Shown here: positions 16,287-25,251 of the stretch, piece by piece
Layout of the letters: each line of letters starts with the position of its first letter
How positions within the stretch are numbered: position 1 is the first letter of the stretch
Source of the DNA: Porticoccaceae bacterium
GTDB taxonomy: Bacteria; Pseudomonadota; Gammaproteobacteria; Pseudomonadales; Porticoccaceae
NCBI GenBank assembly: GCA_902557735.1
Contig: CACEBC010000001.1
Location: 39,063 to 103,062 of the forward strand
Direction: 5' to 3'
DNA: 64,000 bases
Program-made: the position numbers and the translations under genes
Notes under the pieces: generated by a model
The model's database searches: none
What the model was told of the DNA's origin: nothing
Seen by the model: only the letters and a program-made list of their open reading frames with translations

Positions 16287-18668
16287 ATGGGCAACTTGGA
16301 TCAAATACAAACTGACGATTTGTTCAAGAGAAAGTTAATCGTGACTTCAATTGCAGCCGCTCTCGGCATGACCGGGACACCTCTGGCCATTGGCCAAGAG
16401 ACAGCTCTAGAGGAAATCATCGTGACGGCACGTCAACGAGCGGAATCTTCGCAAGATGTGCCTATGATGATTCAAAGTCTCTCGGGTGAAGACGTGCAGA
16501 AACAGGGTATTACGACCCTCGAGGACTTTTCCAGGTTTGTCGGTAGTTTGAACGTCCAAACCACCACTGCTGGGCAGAATACAATTGTTTTTCGCGGCGT
16601 TAGTGACGGGGGCGGATTCCTCGTAGACCCTACGGCAGCGATATACCTTGACGAACAAGCCATGTCGATGACATCGATGGCACCCGATATCTACCCGGTA
16701 GATATTGCGCGCGTAGAGGCTCTGGCAGGGCCGCAGTCAACTTTGTTTGGGGCAACATCGCAAACGGGAACAATACGGGTAATCACAAATAAGCCAGACC
16801 CATCAGAATTTTCGGGTAACGTCGGCTTCGGTCTCAGTAGCGTAAGTGACGGTGACACTGGACATGATTTTGATGCGACCATCAATATACCTCTAGTGGA
16901 AGACAAAGTGGCCTTACGAATGTCTGCATTTAGCGCTGAGGATGGCGGCTTTATCGACAGTGTCCTTGGTACCACTGTGGTTGATCCCTCCTCGGGTTCG
17001 GGAGGCCTTTTGACCAATGCAAGAGACGTGGAGGATGATCTCAACAGCGTCGAGTGGGCTGGAGCTAGAGCCCAAGTGCGTTGGTTAATGTCGGATAACT
17101 GGACCACAACCCTGAGCGCAAACTACCAAGACATTGATTCCAAAGGGTTTAACGACATGGATGAAAATGTTGGAGACCTTAAGACGGTTAAGTTCTACGA
17201 TGAGTTTCGAACTGATGAGTGGTTACAAACAAGTCTTGTAATAGAAGGGGATCTCGGGTTTGCTCAACTTACCGTGGTTGGTTCCTATTATGATCGGGAA
17301 ACTTTATATCAGCATGATACCCAAACATATGCTGCCTACTTCATGTATGTTATTGGCGCATATTATGCTACCTACGACTTTGGCGCAGATCCAATGGGCG
17401 CCCTAACCAATGATCAAAAGAACGAATCAAAGTCCTTGGAAGTTCGTCTAACCGGGAGCGGAGAGCGCGTCAGCTGGACTGCAGGCATGTTTTACATGGA
17501 CTCTGATGAACAGTGGGATTTCACTACTTGGGTTGATGGTTATGCTTCATCAACGGCTTTCGCCACATGGTCTGCATATGCAGCTTATTATGGTTTCACT
17601 GTCCCAGAGTCAGATGTATGGTGGTTCTCCGCGCAAACGACGACTCGTGAGGACAAGGCGGTGTTCGGCGAGTTTGATGTCAAGCTGACCGAACAGCTTT
17701 CGTTCCTTGTTGGGGGGCGGTATTATGAAGTCGATAGGGGCATTAATTGGTGGAACGAGAAGCCCAAGGGTAACCCTTATGGAGGGAGCGGTTTCGAAAG
17801 GAATCCACGTTCCATGAAAGACGATGGGTTCTTACCCAAATATGGACTCCAATATAACTTCAACGATGATGTAATGGTCTATGCGCTCTACTCAGAGGGC
17901 TACAGGGTTGGCGGTACTAACCGAGGCAGAGGTATACCGACGCTTCCCGTTGACTATGAGTCTGACGTTATTGAAAACACAGAATTTGGTTTGAAATCGA
18001 CATGGATGGATGGAAAACTGCAGGTTAATACGACCATTTACGACATGAAGTGGAAGGATATGCAGCTGGAAGTCACGGACCCTAGCTTTGCTATTGGTCA
18101 ACCTTGGCAAGCAGTGGTAGCTAACCTTGGAGATGCTGAAGTCAGCGGCTATGACATAGACGTTACTGGACTGATTAGTGAAAACGTTCAATTTGGCTTT
18201 AACATCACTAAAATAAGGGATGCCTATGTAATTCCTAACAGCCTTACCTACCCGGATGATCGTTTCGAAGGTGGGGAAGCCACACTAGGCCTCACTCCCA
18301 AATCAAATCTTCCGTTTTTCGCCGACACTTCATACTCAATGTATCTTGAGTACTCTGGTCGAATGTCTTTATTCGGAGGTGGAGATGGCTTTGTGAGGGT
18401 GCAGCATAGCCATAATGGAGACTCACTAAACCAACTTGATGATGGCGCCAATGCCCCGCGACAGACGCAAGGGGACTACAGCGTGACCGATTTGATTTTG
18501 GGATATGAGTTTGGAGATTGGAAAGCGCAACTGAGTTTCAATAATATTAGTGATGAGCGCGGTATTTCCTACAAAGACTCTACGGATTTTGACCCTTATT
18601 TTGGCAGAAACAGTAACAACGTGATTCGACCAAGAAACTACAGCCTATCGTTCAGGCGCTATTTCTGA
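16287..18668 (+). CDS. TonB-dependent outer-membrane receptor
   Basis: A 793-residue TonB-dependent receptor. It has an N-terminal signal region (residues 1-37, with IAAALGMTGTPLAIG), a TonB-box-like EEIIVTARQRAES at about 41-53, a plug domain with DVPMMIQSLSGEDVQKQGI, and a 22-strand type barrel ending in the aromatic SLSFRRYF that outer-membrane insertion requires. It imports a siderophore, a nutrient or another bulky substrate using TonB energy. It is monocistronic, with an inverted repeat upstream and a clear terminator downstream. Several Tyr-rich extracellular-loop-like stretches (for example about 350-365 and 420-450) are unlike classical siderophore receptors. The ligand is not predictable here. 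Confidence 0.95.
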   Translation: MGNLDQIQTDDLFKRKLIVTSIAAALGMTGTPLAIGQETALEEIIVTARQRAESSQDVPMMIQSLSGEDVQKQGITTLEDFSRFVGSLNVQTTTAGQNTIVFRGVSDGGGFLVDPTAAIYLDEQAMSMTSMAPDIYPVDIARVEALAGPQSTLFGATSQTGTIRVITNKPDPSEFSGNVGFGLSSVSDGDTGHDFDATINIPLVEDKVALRMSAFSAEDGGFIDSVLGTTVVDPSSGSGGLLTNARDVEDDLNSVEWAGARAQVRWLMSDNWTTTLSANYQDIDSKGFNDMDENVGDLKTVKFYDEFRTDEWLQTSLVIEGDLGFAQLTVVGSYYDRETLYQHDTQTYAAYFMYVIGAYYATYDFGADPMGALTNDQKNESKSLEVRLTGSGERVSWTAGMFYMDSDEQWDFTTWVDGYASSTAFATWSAYAAYYGFTVPESDVWWFSAQTTTREDKAVFGEFDVKLTEQLSFLVGGRYYEVDRGINWWNEKPKGNPYGGSGFERNPRSMKDDGFLPKYGLQYNFNDDVMVYALYSEGYRVGGTNRGRGIPTLPVDYESDVIENTEFGLKSTWMDGKLQVNTTIYDMKWKDMQLEVTDPSFAIGQPWQAVVANLGDAEVSGYDIDVTGLISENVQFGFNITKIRDAYVIPNSLTYPDDRFEGGEATLGLTPKSNLPFFADTSYSMYLEYSGRMSLFGGGDGFVRVQHSHNGDSLNQLDDGANAPRQTQGDYSVTDLILGYEFGDWKAQLSFNNISDERGISYKDSTDFDPYFGRNSNNVIRPRNYSLSFRRYF

Positions 18669-18710
18669 ACCTGACCTAAAGTCTCAAGGGATCGAAACTA
18701 CCTTACGCAT

Positions 18711-18735
18711 ACGGCATGCAAAGCGTGCCGTTTTT
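18711..18735 (+). terminator. Rho-independent terminator of TonB receptor gene
   Basis: ACGGCATGC (18711-18719) pairs with GCGTGCCGT (18723-18731), with a single G-U pair, around an AAA loop. It is followed directly by five T residues. It lies 43 bases after the receptor stop and before the convergent beta-propeller gene. Confidence 0.8.
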
Positions 18736-18753
18736 GCGTTGGCCATCCTCAGA

Positions 18754-19689
18754 TCAGCCATATGGCCATACCTCCAATCCATGGACCGCGTTTCGAATAT
18801 CCATTGTCAAATTGACCATTGCTACGCGTTTCTGTGATTTAATGTCGTAAAGACTAATTGTCGAAGGGGATGAACCCGCGGCAATTAATCGATCGTTTAT
18901 AACGCAAAGTCCGCGCCCGAATGCCTGTCTTGCAATGCGACTGCTGTCTACCCCATTAAATTCGAGCTCTGTGGAATCATAAGTCGGCACTTTAAAAGCC
19001 AGTGACTCATCATCTCTTCCGACATATCGGATCGCGTCACTTCTAGTATCATTAAATATCACTCCACTAAGAAAAGGCCTCGCATTGTGCACACCCTCTG
19101 GCAAGCTACACAGCGGTGAGATGCTAATATCTGAGGCCAATCGAAGCAAAGCGCGCGTGTGCAGTCCGCTAAAATAAACGCCGCTCTGTTCCACATGGAT
19201 CATATTAATATGATAGTTGTTAGAAAACGGGGGTCCCCCTCCCATTAACGGATCAAAGCGCTGACCCACCCATTGCTCACCGTTTTTAGAAATGTATAAA
19301 CCCCAGGTAAAAGCTTTTTTCTTGAAATTAAAGACTAGTAGACTGTCATATCCAGTTGATGTAAGGAATAGCAGATGATCGCGTCGACTAATCTCGTGAC
19401 AATGTTTCAAGTAGGGATTCTTGAAAGACTCGAGCAACTTGAAGTCTGGACTGTAGCAAAATAATTCATCACTGGCCGCGATCCAAACCTTTTCATCATA
19501 GAATTCTATCCCACGCAATCCTCGATCCCATCCACGACCTGCGAAGTCAATTTCCCCTGTATTCCAGTCGATATGTTGGTTTACCTCCCGATTATTGAAA
19601 TCGATCAGGTACACACCCCCATGGCTTTGTCCCTTCTCACTGCCTCGTACCACAGAAGTGACGATCAGATCTGGGAGCCTAGCAGTCAT
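18754..19689 (-). CDS. Beta-propeller-like protein, DUF4915/TIGR03032-like
   Basis: A 311-residue protein made of short beta-rich repeats (GGVYLIDFNN, GLRGIEFYDEKVWIAAS, HEISRRDHLLFLTSTGYD, GRGLCVINDRLIAAGSSPST, NAVHGLEVWP). The pattern fits the DUF4915-type proteins often found beside TPR-sulfotransferases. No signal peptide is visible. Its ATG shares bases with the TAA of the sulfotransferase gene (TAATG), so the two are translationally coupled and probably act together. A role as substrate recognition or sulfated-product binding partner is inferred only. The family assignment is by resemblance. Confidence 0.75.
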   Translation of the reverse strand: MTARLPDLIVTSVVRGSEKGQSHGGVYLIDFNNREVNQHIDWNTGEIDFAGRGWDRGLRGIEFYDEKVWIAASDELFCYSPDFKLLESFKNPYLKHCHEISRRDHLLFLTSTGYDSLLVFNFKKKAFTWGLYISKNGEQWVGQRFDPLMGGGPPFSNNYHINMIHVEQSGVYFSGLHTRALLRLASDISISPLCSLPEGVHNARPFLSGVIFNDTRSDAIRYVGRDDESLAFKVPTYDSTELEFNGVDSSRIARQAFGRGLCVINDRLIAAGSSPSTISLYDIKSQKRVAMVNLTMDIRNAVHGLEVWPYG

Positions 19690-21710
19690 TAGCGCACGAT
19701 GATCGTGGGATCATTTGAATCAAGTAAGGGGTCCAAGATCTCTTTGAGGCTCTGGATATGGGCATCAAATTTCTTCCAGGTATTAATGGATTGACTATAA
19801 ATAGGCTGTCTCACCTGCTCGGAGCTGGCCGTCCGGACGGCACGCTTAGTCTCATGAAAGTTTACGCACTCCTCTTCAAAGGGTAGATTACAATAATCTA
19901 GAATCCGTTTTACCTCGTTTTCAAGATCTGAAACCACATCCTCATACTGGACTCGCAGAACTTTTCCGGGCAACAAATTATCCCAATGTTTCATAAGTTT
20001 ATCGTACTCAAGATAAAATTCTCCCAACTCAAAAAGGTCATATGTAAAAGTCTGCCCTTTTGCAAAATGTTGCTTGAAACAGCCCACGCAACTATCAAGC
20101 GGGTGCCGGCGAGCATCTATTATCTTTGCGTTTGGTAAAATTGCATGCAAAAGCCCCACATGAGCAAAATTATTTGGCATCTTGTCTGTAAAATAGGGGG
20201 TGCCCCGCCTATGGCGATTTGTTCGATCTAGATATAGTTGACCTAGTTCTGTAATTTCGCTATCACTCATCTCCAGAATACCGCCAGGGAAGATCCTACC
20301 TTTTTGTTTGTTTGACACCATCTGTGAGACGATGCCTAAGTCGGGTAACTCGCTGGTACCCTCCACAAGACTGTGACTGGCGAGTATTTGTTCAATGAGA
20401 GTCGAGCCGGATCTAGGTAACCCGACAATAAAAATCGGATCCGGATCCTTAACACCTGTTTGCGATTTATTGACGCGGTCAAAAAAGTCAGCGTTAAAAG
20501 TTTCTTTTAGCTTCATATGGGCAAGCTCTGTCTGCACCGGATCATAAGTTATTGACTTTCGGTTTTCCTCATTGCCCTGAGTATAATACTCGAAGGCCCG
20601 ATCGTAGTCCTCACTGTCCTCAAAGGCTTTACCCAAGGTAAACGCAAAGTGAACGACAGACGTGCTCGCCAATGATTGTTGTCCGATGCGCCTCACCATG
20701 TCGTCAATCTCTTTAGCGGAAAAACGAAACGTCTTCAGGTTCGACAAGCTAAAGTATATCTCCCCCAAATTAGGCCTGAGATCTATAGCTGCTCGGTAGG
20801 CAGCAATACCCCCGGCCTGATCACCGAGAGTTTTTAAAACATGGCCTAGTCCCAAGTGAGCACCGGCTTGATTGGCGTCAATTTCTATTGATCGCTGATA
20901 GGCTTTCGCAGCCTCCTCGGTTCGACCTGCCATCGCTAGGGCTGCACCGTAGTGATAGTGAGTGGTCGAATCGTTAGGGTCCATCTTAAGCGCGGCCTCC
21001 ATTGCTTCAGCGGCCTCCTGATCTTTATGCTGCTCCCGCAAAGCCGCCCCCAACTCATGCCATGCAAGGATAAACCGAGGTGCATATTCGACTACCTTTC
21101 TTAACAATTTTTCGGCCTCTTTATAGGCTCGAGCATGAATGGCGATTCGCGCCAGCAACAAGCCGGCATTAACATCCTTTGGATTATCGGCGAGAACCGC
21201 TTTCGCGGCTATTTCTGACTCTCGGTACTTTTCTTCGGCAAAAAGTTTAGTAGCTTTCTCCAAATTAGCCTGCATTGGCGAGAGATCAGCTGCATGCGAT
21301 AGGGCAGCGTCTCCCGCTTCGTGCCGTCCGAGGTTTTTAAGTGCCCCTCCGAGCTTAAAGAATGCGCCGGCATTCTTTGGCTTTAATTTGATAGCCTCTT
21401 GCAAAAAAGGTAGGGCGTCTTCCCATCTCTTCAAATTTAGCAGCACTGTCCCAAGATCCTCCTGTGCGTTGGGATATTCAGGCGCTATCTGAACAACGGT
21501 TCGCAGAATTTTTTCGCTTCCCTCGAAATCGTTTTTGCGCAGCAAAATAGAGCCGAGAACCGATAAAAAATTTACCTCTCGAGGATCCTCAAGTAACTGC
21601 TCTCTGCAAAGCGATTCCGCTCTCTCAAGATCACCACTCTTCAGAAGCGTTATCACGCGTTCGAATGTTCGCTTTTGCTCATGTCCTGACAAAACTCTTA
21701 CCACACTCAA
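19689..21710 (-). CDS. TPR-repeat sulfotransferase
   Basis: A 673-residue fusion of about ten tetratricopeptide repeats (residues about 10-330) and a C-terminal sulfotransferase domain. The PAPS 5'-phosphosulfate loop is FIVGLPRSGSTLIEQ near residue 425. RRHPLDSCVGCF and the preceding Asn/Lys-rich TDKMPNNF fit the substrate and 3'-phosphate region. It transfers sulfate from PAPS to an alcohol or amine acceptor, with the TPR superhelix probably selecting the acceptor. The open frame begins with TTG at 21710 without a clear ribosome-binding site, so the true start may be slightly downstream. It is coupled to the beta-propeller gene. Confidence 0.9.
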   Translation of the reverse strand: MSVVRVLSGHEQKRTFERVITLLKSGDLERAESLCREQLLEDPREVNFLSVLGSILLRKNDFEGSEKILRTVVQIAPEYPNAQEDLGTVLLNLKRWEDALPFLQEAIKLKPKNAGAFFKLGGALKNLGRHEAGDAALSHAADLSPMQANLEKATKLFAEEKYRESEIAAKAVLADNPKDVNAGLLLARIAIHARAYKEAEKLLRKVVEYAPRFILAWHELGAALREQHKDQEAAEAMEAALKMDPNDSTTHYHYGAALAMAGRTEEAAKAYQRSIEIDANQAGAHLGLGHVLKTLGDQAGGIAAYRAAIDLRPNLGEIYFSLSNLKTFRFSAKEIDDMVRRIGQQSLASTSVVHFAFTLGKAFEDSEDYDRAFEYYTQGNEENRKSITYDPVQTELAHMKLKETFNADFFDRVNKSQTGVKDPDPIFIVGLPRSGSTLIEQILASHSLVEGTSELPDLGIVSQMVSNKQKGRIFPGGILEMSDSEITELGQLYLDRTNRHRRGTPYFTDKMPNNFAHVGLLHAILPNAKIIDARRHPLDSCVGCFKQHFAKGQTFTYDLFELGEFYLEYDKLMKHWDNLLPGKVLRVQYEDVVSDLENEVKRILDYCNLPFEEECVNFHETKRAVRTASSEQVRQPIYSQSINTWKKFDAHIQSLKEILDPLLDSNDPTIIVR

Positions 21711-21835
21711 TGATCATTTTTTAACCCCGACCGTTTCCGTCGATATTTTGCCACAAATTAAAGATGCAGTTGTATCTTAATACTCGGCGTGTGTGACTTG
21801 CTCTGAGACAGAATTTTCTGTAGGTTGCAAACAAG

Positions 21836-21859
21836 TGCATAAGTGCAGGCATTTATGCA
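21836..21859. promoter_or_regulatory. Inverted repeat upstream of the amidohydrolase operon
   Basis: TGCATAA (21836-21842) and TTATGCA (21853-21859) are perfect 7-base inverted arms with a 10-base spacer that repeats GTGCA. It lies about 85 bp before the first gene of the plus-strand carnitine-like cluster, a reasonable operator position. The binding factor is unknown. Confidence 0.45.
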
Positions 21860-21943
21860 AATCTCGGTAAAACAATGCTTCTTTTTGTCTTGGTGAGAAT
21901 TAGTAAAAATACCTTCGCCACCTCAAACTATTAAAGAGTCGCT

Positions 21944-23263
21944 ATGAAGGATATATCACTCAAACAAGGGCTGATCTCAATTGGTGTAGCGCTAGCTATT
22001 TTCTGGATAAGTCCGCTACTTTTTTCCGAACCAGTAGACACTTATGCGTTAGTGTCAGATACACTCATTGATGGGATATCGGAAAATGGTCTCAATAATA
22101 AAGTTGTGCTCGTAAAAAAAAATGTCATATCTGATATTGTCCCTGTTACCGAAATTCCCCCAAATGCTATCAGAATTGACCTACCAGGTACCACGCTTAT
22201 GCCGGGCATGATTAACGCCCATGAGCACCCTATGATCTTCAGACATGATTACCAAAATGCTCACCTGGAAGCTTCTTCGGCATATAAAGCTCTTCTCGGT
22301 TTATCCAATCTCCAGAACCTACTGCTTGCGGGTTGGACCACCATTCGAGTAATGGGTGACGCAGACGTCTATTATGCTGTTCAAGATCTAAAGCGCATTA
22401 TTGAGGAGGGGGTATTTTGGGGTCCGCGTTTAACTGGAGCCGCCCATTACATTTCAGTAACTGGCGGGGGGGGTGACATTAATTATCTATCGCTCGAACA
22501 AAATGTGATTGCAGATGGGTTAATCGTTGACGGGGTAGACGAAATTCGCAAAGCAATTCGACAAGAAATTAAATATGGGTCCGACTGGATTAAGATTATG
22601 GTCACTGGGGCCTTCATGTCAGTGGGCGATCATCCTAAAAATGTCTCGTTCAGCCCTGAGGAGCTTGCAGCTGCGGTGACAGAAGCTAAACGACAAAACG
22701 TTCCAGTAGCTGCCCACGCTCACGCAACAGAAGGCATAAATCAGGCGATTATTTCTGGGGTTCGATCGATTGAGCACGGCAGCTTTATGAACCAAAAATC
22801 GATCGATTTGATGGTCAAGCACGGCACATTTTTAGTCCCGACAATCTATGTCGGAGATTATTATGCGCTCAGCGGCAAGTTACGAGAACAAACGAAGAAT
22901 GATGATTTTTATCTATCATTCAGAGACTCGTGGTTACAACTGATCGGCAAAGCACATCGATCGGGAGTCAAGATCGCGGTAGGCTCGGACCTTTGCGGTC
23001 CTATGGTCGAATCAACCATTTGTGCTCGCGAATTCGCAACGCTGATCGAGGCAGGATTGACCCCCATGGCCACCATCAAAGCTGGTACCATTGTAGGTGC
23101 CGAGCTACTGCAGTGGGATGATCGAATCGGTAGTATAGAAGTCGGTAAACTCGCTGATATAATTGCGGTGCTAGGCAACCCCCTTGAAACCATTGAAGCA
23201 CTTGAGAATCCTGTGTTCGTCATGAAAGACGGACAGATCATAAAAAACAACTTGGGGCGATAA
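21944..23263 (+). CDS. Metal-dependent amidohydrolase, exported or membrane-anchored
   Basis: A 439-residue member of the amidohydrolase superfamily (imidazolonepropionase/prolidase-like branch). Metal-site landmarks are NAHEHP, the Lys in IKIMVTGAF (possibly carbamylated), AAHAHATEG, SIEHGSF and the late VAVGSDLCGP Asp. The N-terminus has a hydrophobic segment (about residues 9-28) that fits a signal peptide or anchor, so it probably acts in the periplasm. It hydrolyses C-N bonds in amides, lactams or peptides. It opens the plus-strand cluster, and the SDR gene begins 7 bases after its stop. A role releasing an amine substrate outside the cytoplasm is inferred. Confidence 0.88.
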   Translation: MKDISLKQGLISIGVALAIFWISPLLFSEPVDTYALVSDTLIDGISENGLNNKVVLVKKNVISDIVPVTEIPPNAIRIDLPGTTLMPGMINAHEHPMIFRHDYQNAHLEASSAYKALLGLSNLQNLLLAGWTTIRVMGDADVYYAVQDLKRIIEEGVFWGPRLTGAAHYISVTGGGGDINYLSLEQNVIADGLIVDGVDEIRKAIRQEIKYGSDWIKIMVTGAFMSVGDHPKNVSFSPEELAAAVTEAKRQNVPVAAHAHATEGINQAIISGVRSIEHGSFMNQKSIDLMVKHGTFLVPTIYVGDYYALSGKLREQTKNDDFYLSFRDSWLQLIGKAHRSGVKIAVGSDLCGPMVESTICAREFATLIEAGLTPMATIKAGTIVGAELLQWDDRIGSIEVGKLADIIAVLGNPLETIEALENPVFVMKDGQIIKNNLGR

Positions 23264-23270
23264 ACTTATT

Positions 23271-24074
23271 ATGGACCTATCTGATAAAACTGTGCTGGTA
23301 ACGGCCGGAGCATCCGGAATTGGGTGGGCAATTTCTCAGGCATTTGTCTCCGCAGGCGCCCACGTTCATATTTGTGATGTCTCTAAGGACGCTTTGAAGT
23401 CAGCAGAAAATGAGACGCCCAAAATAAGTTCAACACTGGCGGATGTCTCTAATCTAAATCACGTTGATAAAGTTTATGAGGATATAGAGACGTTGTATGG
23501 GCGGCTTGATGTGGTGGTCAACAATGTCGGAATTGCAGGCCCGACGGCAGCGCTTGAGGATATTGATCCAGAAGACTGGACACATACACTGAATGTGGAT
23601 CTCAATGGTTTTTTTTATGTGTCCAGGAGAGCTGCCCCTTTTCTAAAAACCTCTAGTGGCTCTATGGTAAACATAGCGTCCACGGCTGCATTATTCGGTT
23701 TTCCCCTTCGATCCCCTTACGTAGCGTCAAAATGGGCCATGATTGGCCTAACCAAAACCTGGGCAATGGAGCTAGGGCCATTTGGAGTGAGAGTAAATGC
23801 GATATGTCCCGGCAGCGTAAATGGTCCTAGAATAGAGAATGTGATTGCTAATGACGCCAAACAAAGAGATACAACTATAGACAATATTCGCGAGGTATAT
23901 CTCAGGCAAAATTCATTGAGGGTTTTTGTCGAGGCTGAGGATGTCGCACAAATGGCCTTATTTCTGTGTTCAAGAGCGGGTAGGCATATATCAGGGCAAG
24001 CAATCTCGCTTGACGGCCACACTGAGGGGTTGTCCAATTGGTTTGACTATAAAGCAGAAAAATTTTCTGGATAG
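23271..24074 (+). CDS. Short-chain dehydrogenase/reductase
   Basis: A 267-residue classical SDR. The cofactor loop is TAGASGIG (11-18), with NNVG near 84-87 and the catalytic Ser137, Tyr150 and Lys154. Asp36 at the end of strand 2 (HICDVS) points to NAD rather than NADP. It oxidises a secondary alcohol to a ketone or the reverse. In this cluster, which has a BCCT transporter, BKACE and thioesterase but no 3-hydroxyacyl-CoA-type carnitine dehydrogenase, it is the best candidate for oxidising a carnitine stereoisomer to 3-dehydrocarnitine. That assignment is inference. Confidence 0.9.
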   Translation: MDLSDKTVLVTAGASGIGWAISQAFVSAGAHVHICDVSKDALKSAENETPKISSTLADVSNLNHVDKVYEDIETLYGRLDVVVNNVGIAGPTAALEDIDPEDWTHTLNVDLNGFFYVSRRAAPFLKTSSGSMVNIASTAALFGFPLRSPYVASKWAMIGLTKTWAMELGPFGVRVNAICPGSVNGPRIENVIANDAKQRDTTIDNIREVYLRQNSLRVFVEAEDVAQMALFLCSRAGRHISGQAISLDGHTEGLSNWFDYKAEKFSG

Positions 24075-24083
24075 GAGAAAAAC

Positions 24084-25067
24084 ATGAAAGCGGGATGGTT
24101 CGAAACATTTGGAGATGCCAAAGATGTGATTCAAATCGGTGAACAGGCGAAGCCCAAGGCGGGACCCGGAGAGGTTCTGGTGAAGCTAAAAACAAGCGGC
24201 GTAAACCCTTCTGACGTTAAAAAACGGGCTGGCGCGTTTCCTAATCTCCTAGACGATGGCCTCGTCATACCCCATAGTGATGGAGCGGGCGTCATTGAAG
24301 CAGTGGGTGAAGGGGTTTCGCGCAATAGGATCGGGGAGAGGGTCTGGGTCTATCAGGCCCAGTTTGCACGTTCTTTGGGCACGGCGGCAGAATACGTCGC
24401 CTTGGATTCTAAACGAGCCCCAACTCTTTCCGACAAAGCCGACTTTAATGTGGGAGCTTGCCTTGGAATACCAGTTATGACCGCACATAGATGTGTCCAT
24501 TCGGATGGAGATATCCATGGGCAGTTGGTTTTGGTAACCGGCGGTGCGGGTCGCGTCGGCTACTACGCAATTCAATGGGCAAAAATGGCGGGAGCAAAGA
24601 TAATTGCTACAGCCAGCAATGAAGCAGATGAGAAACTATGTTATGAACTTGGCGCATTTGCTGTCGTCAACCATAAAGTACCAGGATGGGGTAATGAAAT
24701 TTTGAATTTGACGGACAACAAAAAGGTTCAGCGAGTGATTGATGTTGAGTTTGGCGCCAACTTGCCGGAGATACTAAAATGTATCGGAGTCAATGGAACC
24801 ATTGCCACCTACTCATCGACCGCCATTAAACAGCCTGAAATCCCGTTTTTACAGATGATGTACATGGATCTTACAGTACGGATGATTATCGTTTACGCGA
24901 TGCCTGAGTCAGCTAAGGAGAAGGCAATAAATGACACCAACGATATGCTGGCAAAGGGGTTATTCAAACATCGGATTGCTGCTGTGCTTCCCCTATCTAA
25001 TTTAGCTGAGTCCCATGAGCTAATTGAGCAAGGCAATCTGGGTGGTTGTGTTATAATCACGACTTAA
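24084..25067 (+). CDS. Quinone-oxidoreductase-like MDR dehydrogenase (non-zinc)
   Basis: A 327-residue medium-chain dehydrogenase/reductase of the NADPH:quinone reductase group. It has the N-terminal GroES-like domain (GVNPSDVKKRAG) and a nucleotide loop VTGGAGRVGYYAIQWAK near residue 150. The structural zinc cysteines are absent. It likely reduces a quinone or an activated C=C bond with NADPH. The start is supported by AGGAG 6 bases upstream; the SDR ends 9 bases before. It probably shares the operon, but its place in a carnitine-type pathway is not obvious. Confidence 0.9.
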   Translation: MKAGWFETFGDAKDVIQIGEQAKPKAGPGEVLVKLKTSGVNPSDVKKRAGAFPNLLDDGLVIPHSDGAGVIEAVGEGVSRNRIGERVWVYQAQFARSLGTAAEYVALDSKRAPTLSDKADFNVGACLGIPVMTAHRCVHSDGDIHGQLVLVTGGAGRVGYYAIQWAKMAGAKIIATASNEADEKLCYELGAFAVVNHKVPGWGNEILNLTDNKKVQRVIDVEFGANLPEILKCIGVNGTIATYSSTAIKQPEIPFLQMMYMDLTVRMIIVYAMPESAKEKAINDTNDMLAKGLFKHRIAAVLPLSNLAESHELIEQGNLGGCVIITT

Positions 25068-25251
25068 TAATGAGAATTTAAATGGTTATCTAAGTCAAAA
25101 CCTACCGCTGTTTGAGGGGGAGAATTCCGATTAATTTGCCGCACCGAAAAGGCACAGAGCCTCAATGTATTTTCTTTATGACTGACCACCTCATATTATT
25201 TAATCTGTCAATTTTGAGGATCAAGTGGGATGAGATGTACGGCGTGGCACT

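Noticed and set aside
25070..25110. TTTAAATGGTTATCTAA as a third copy of the 40-bp shared element
   Set aside because: Only a half-length partial match and no inverted repeat; not distinguishable from A+T-rich background.
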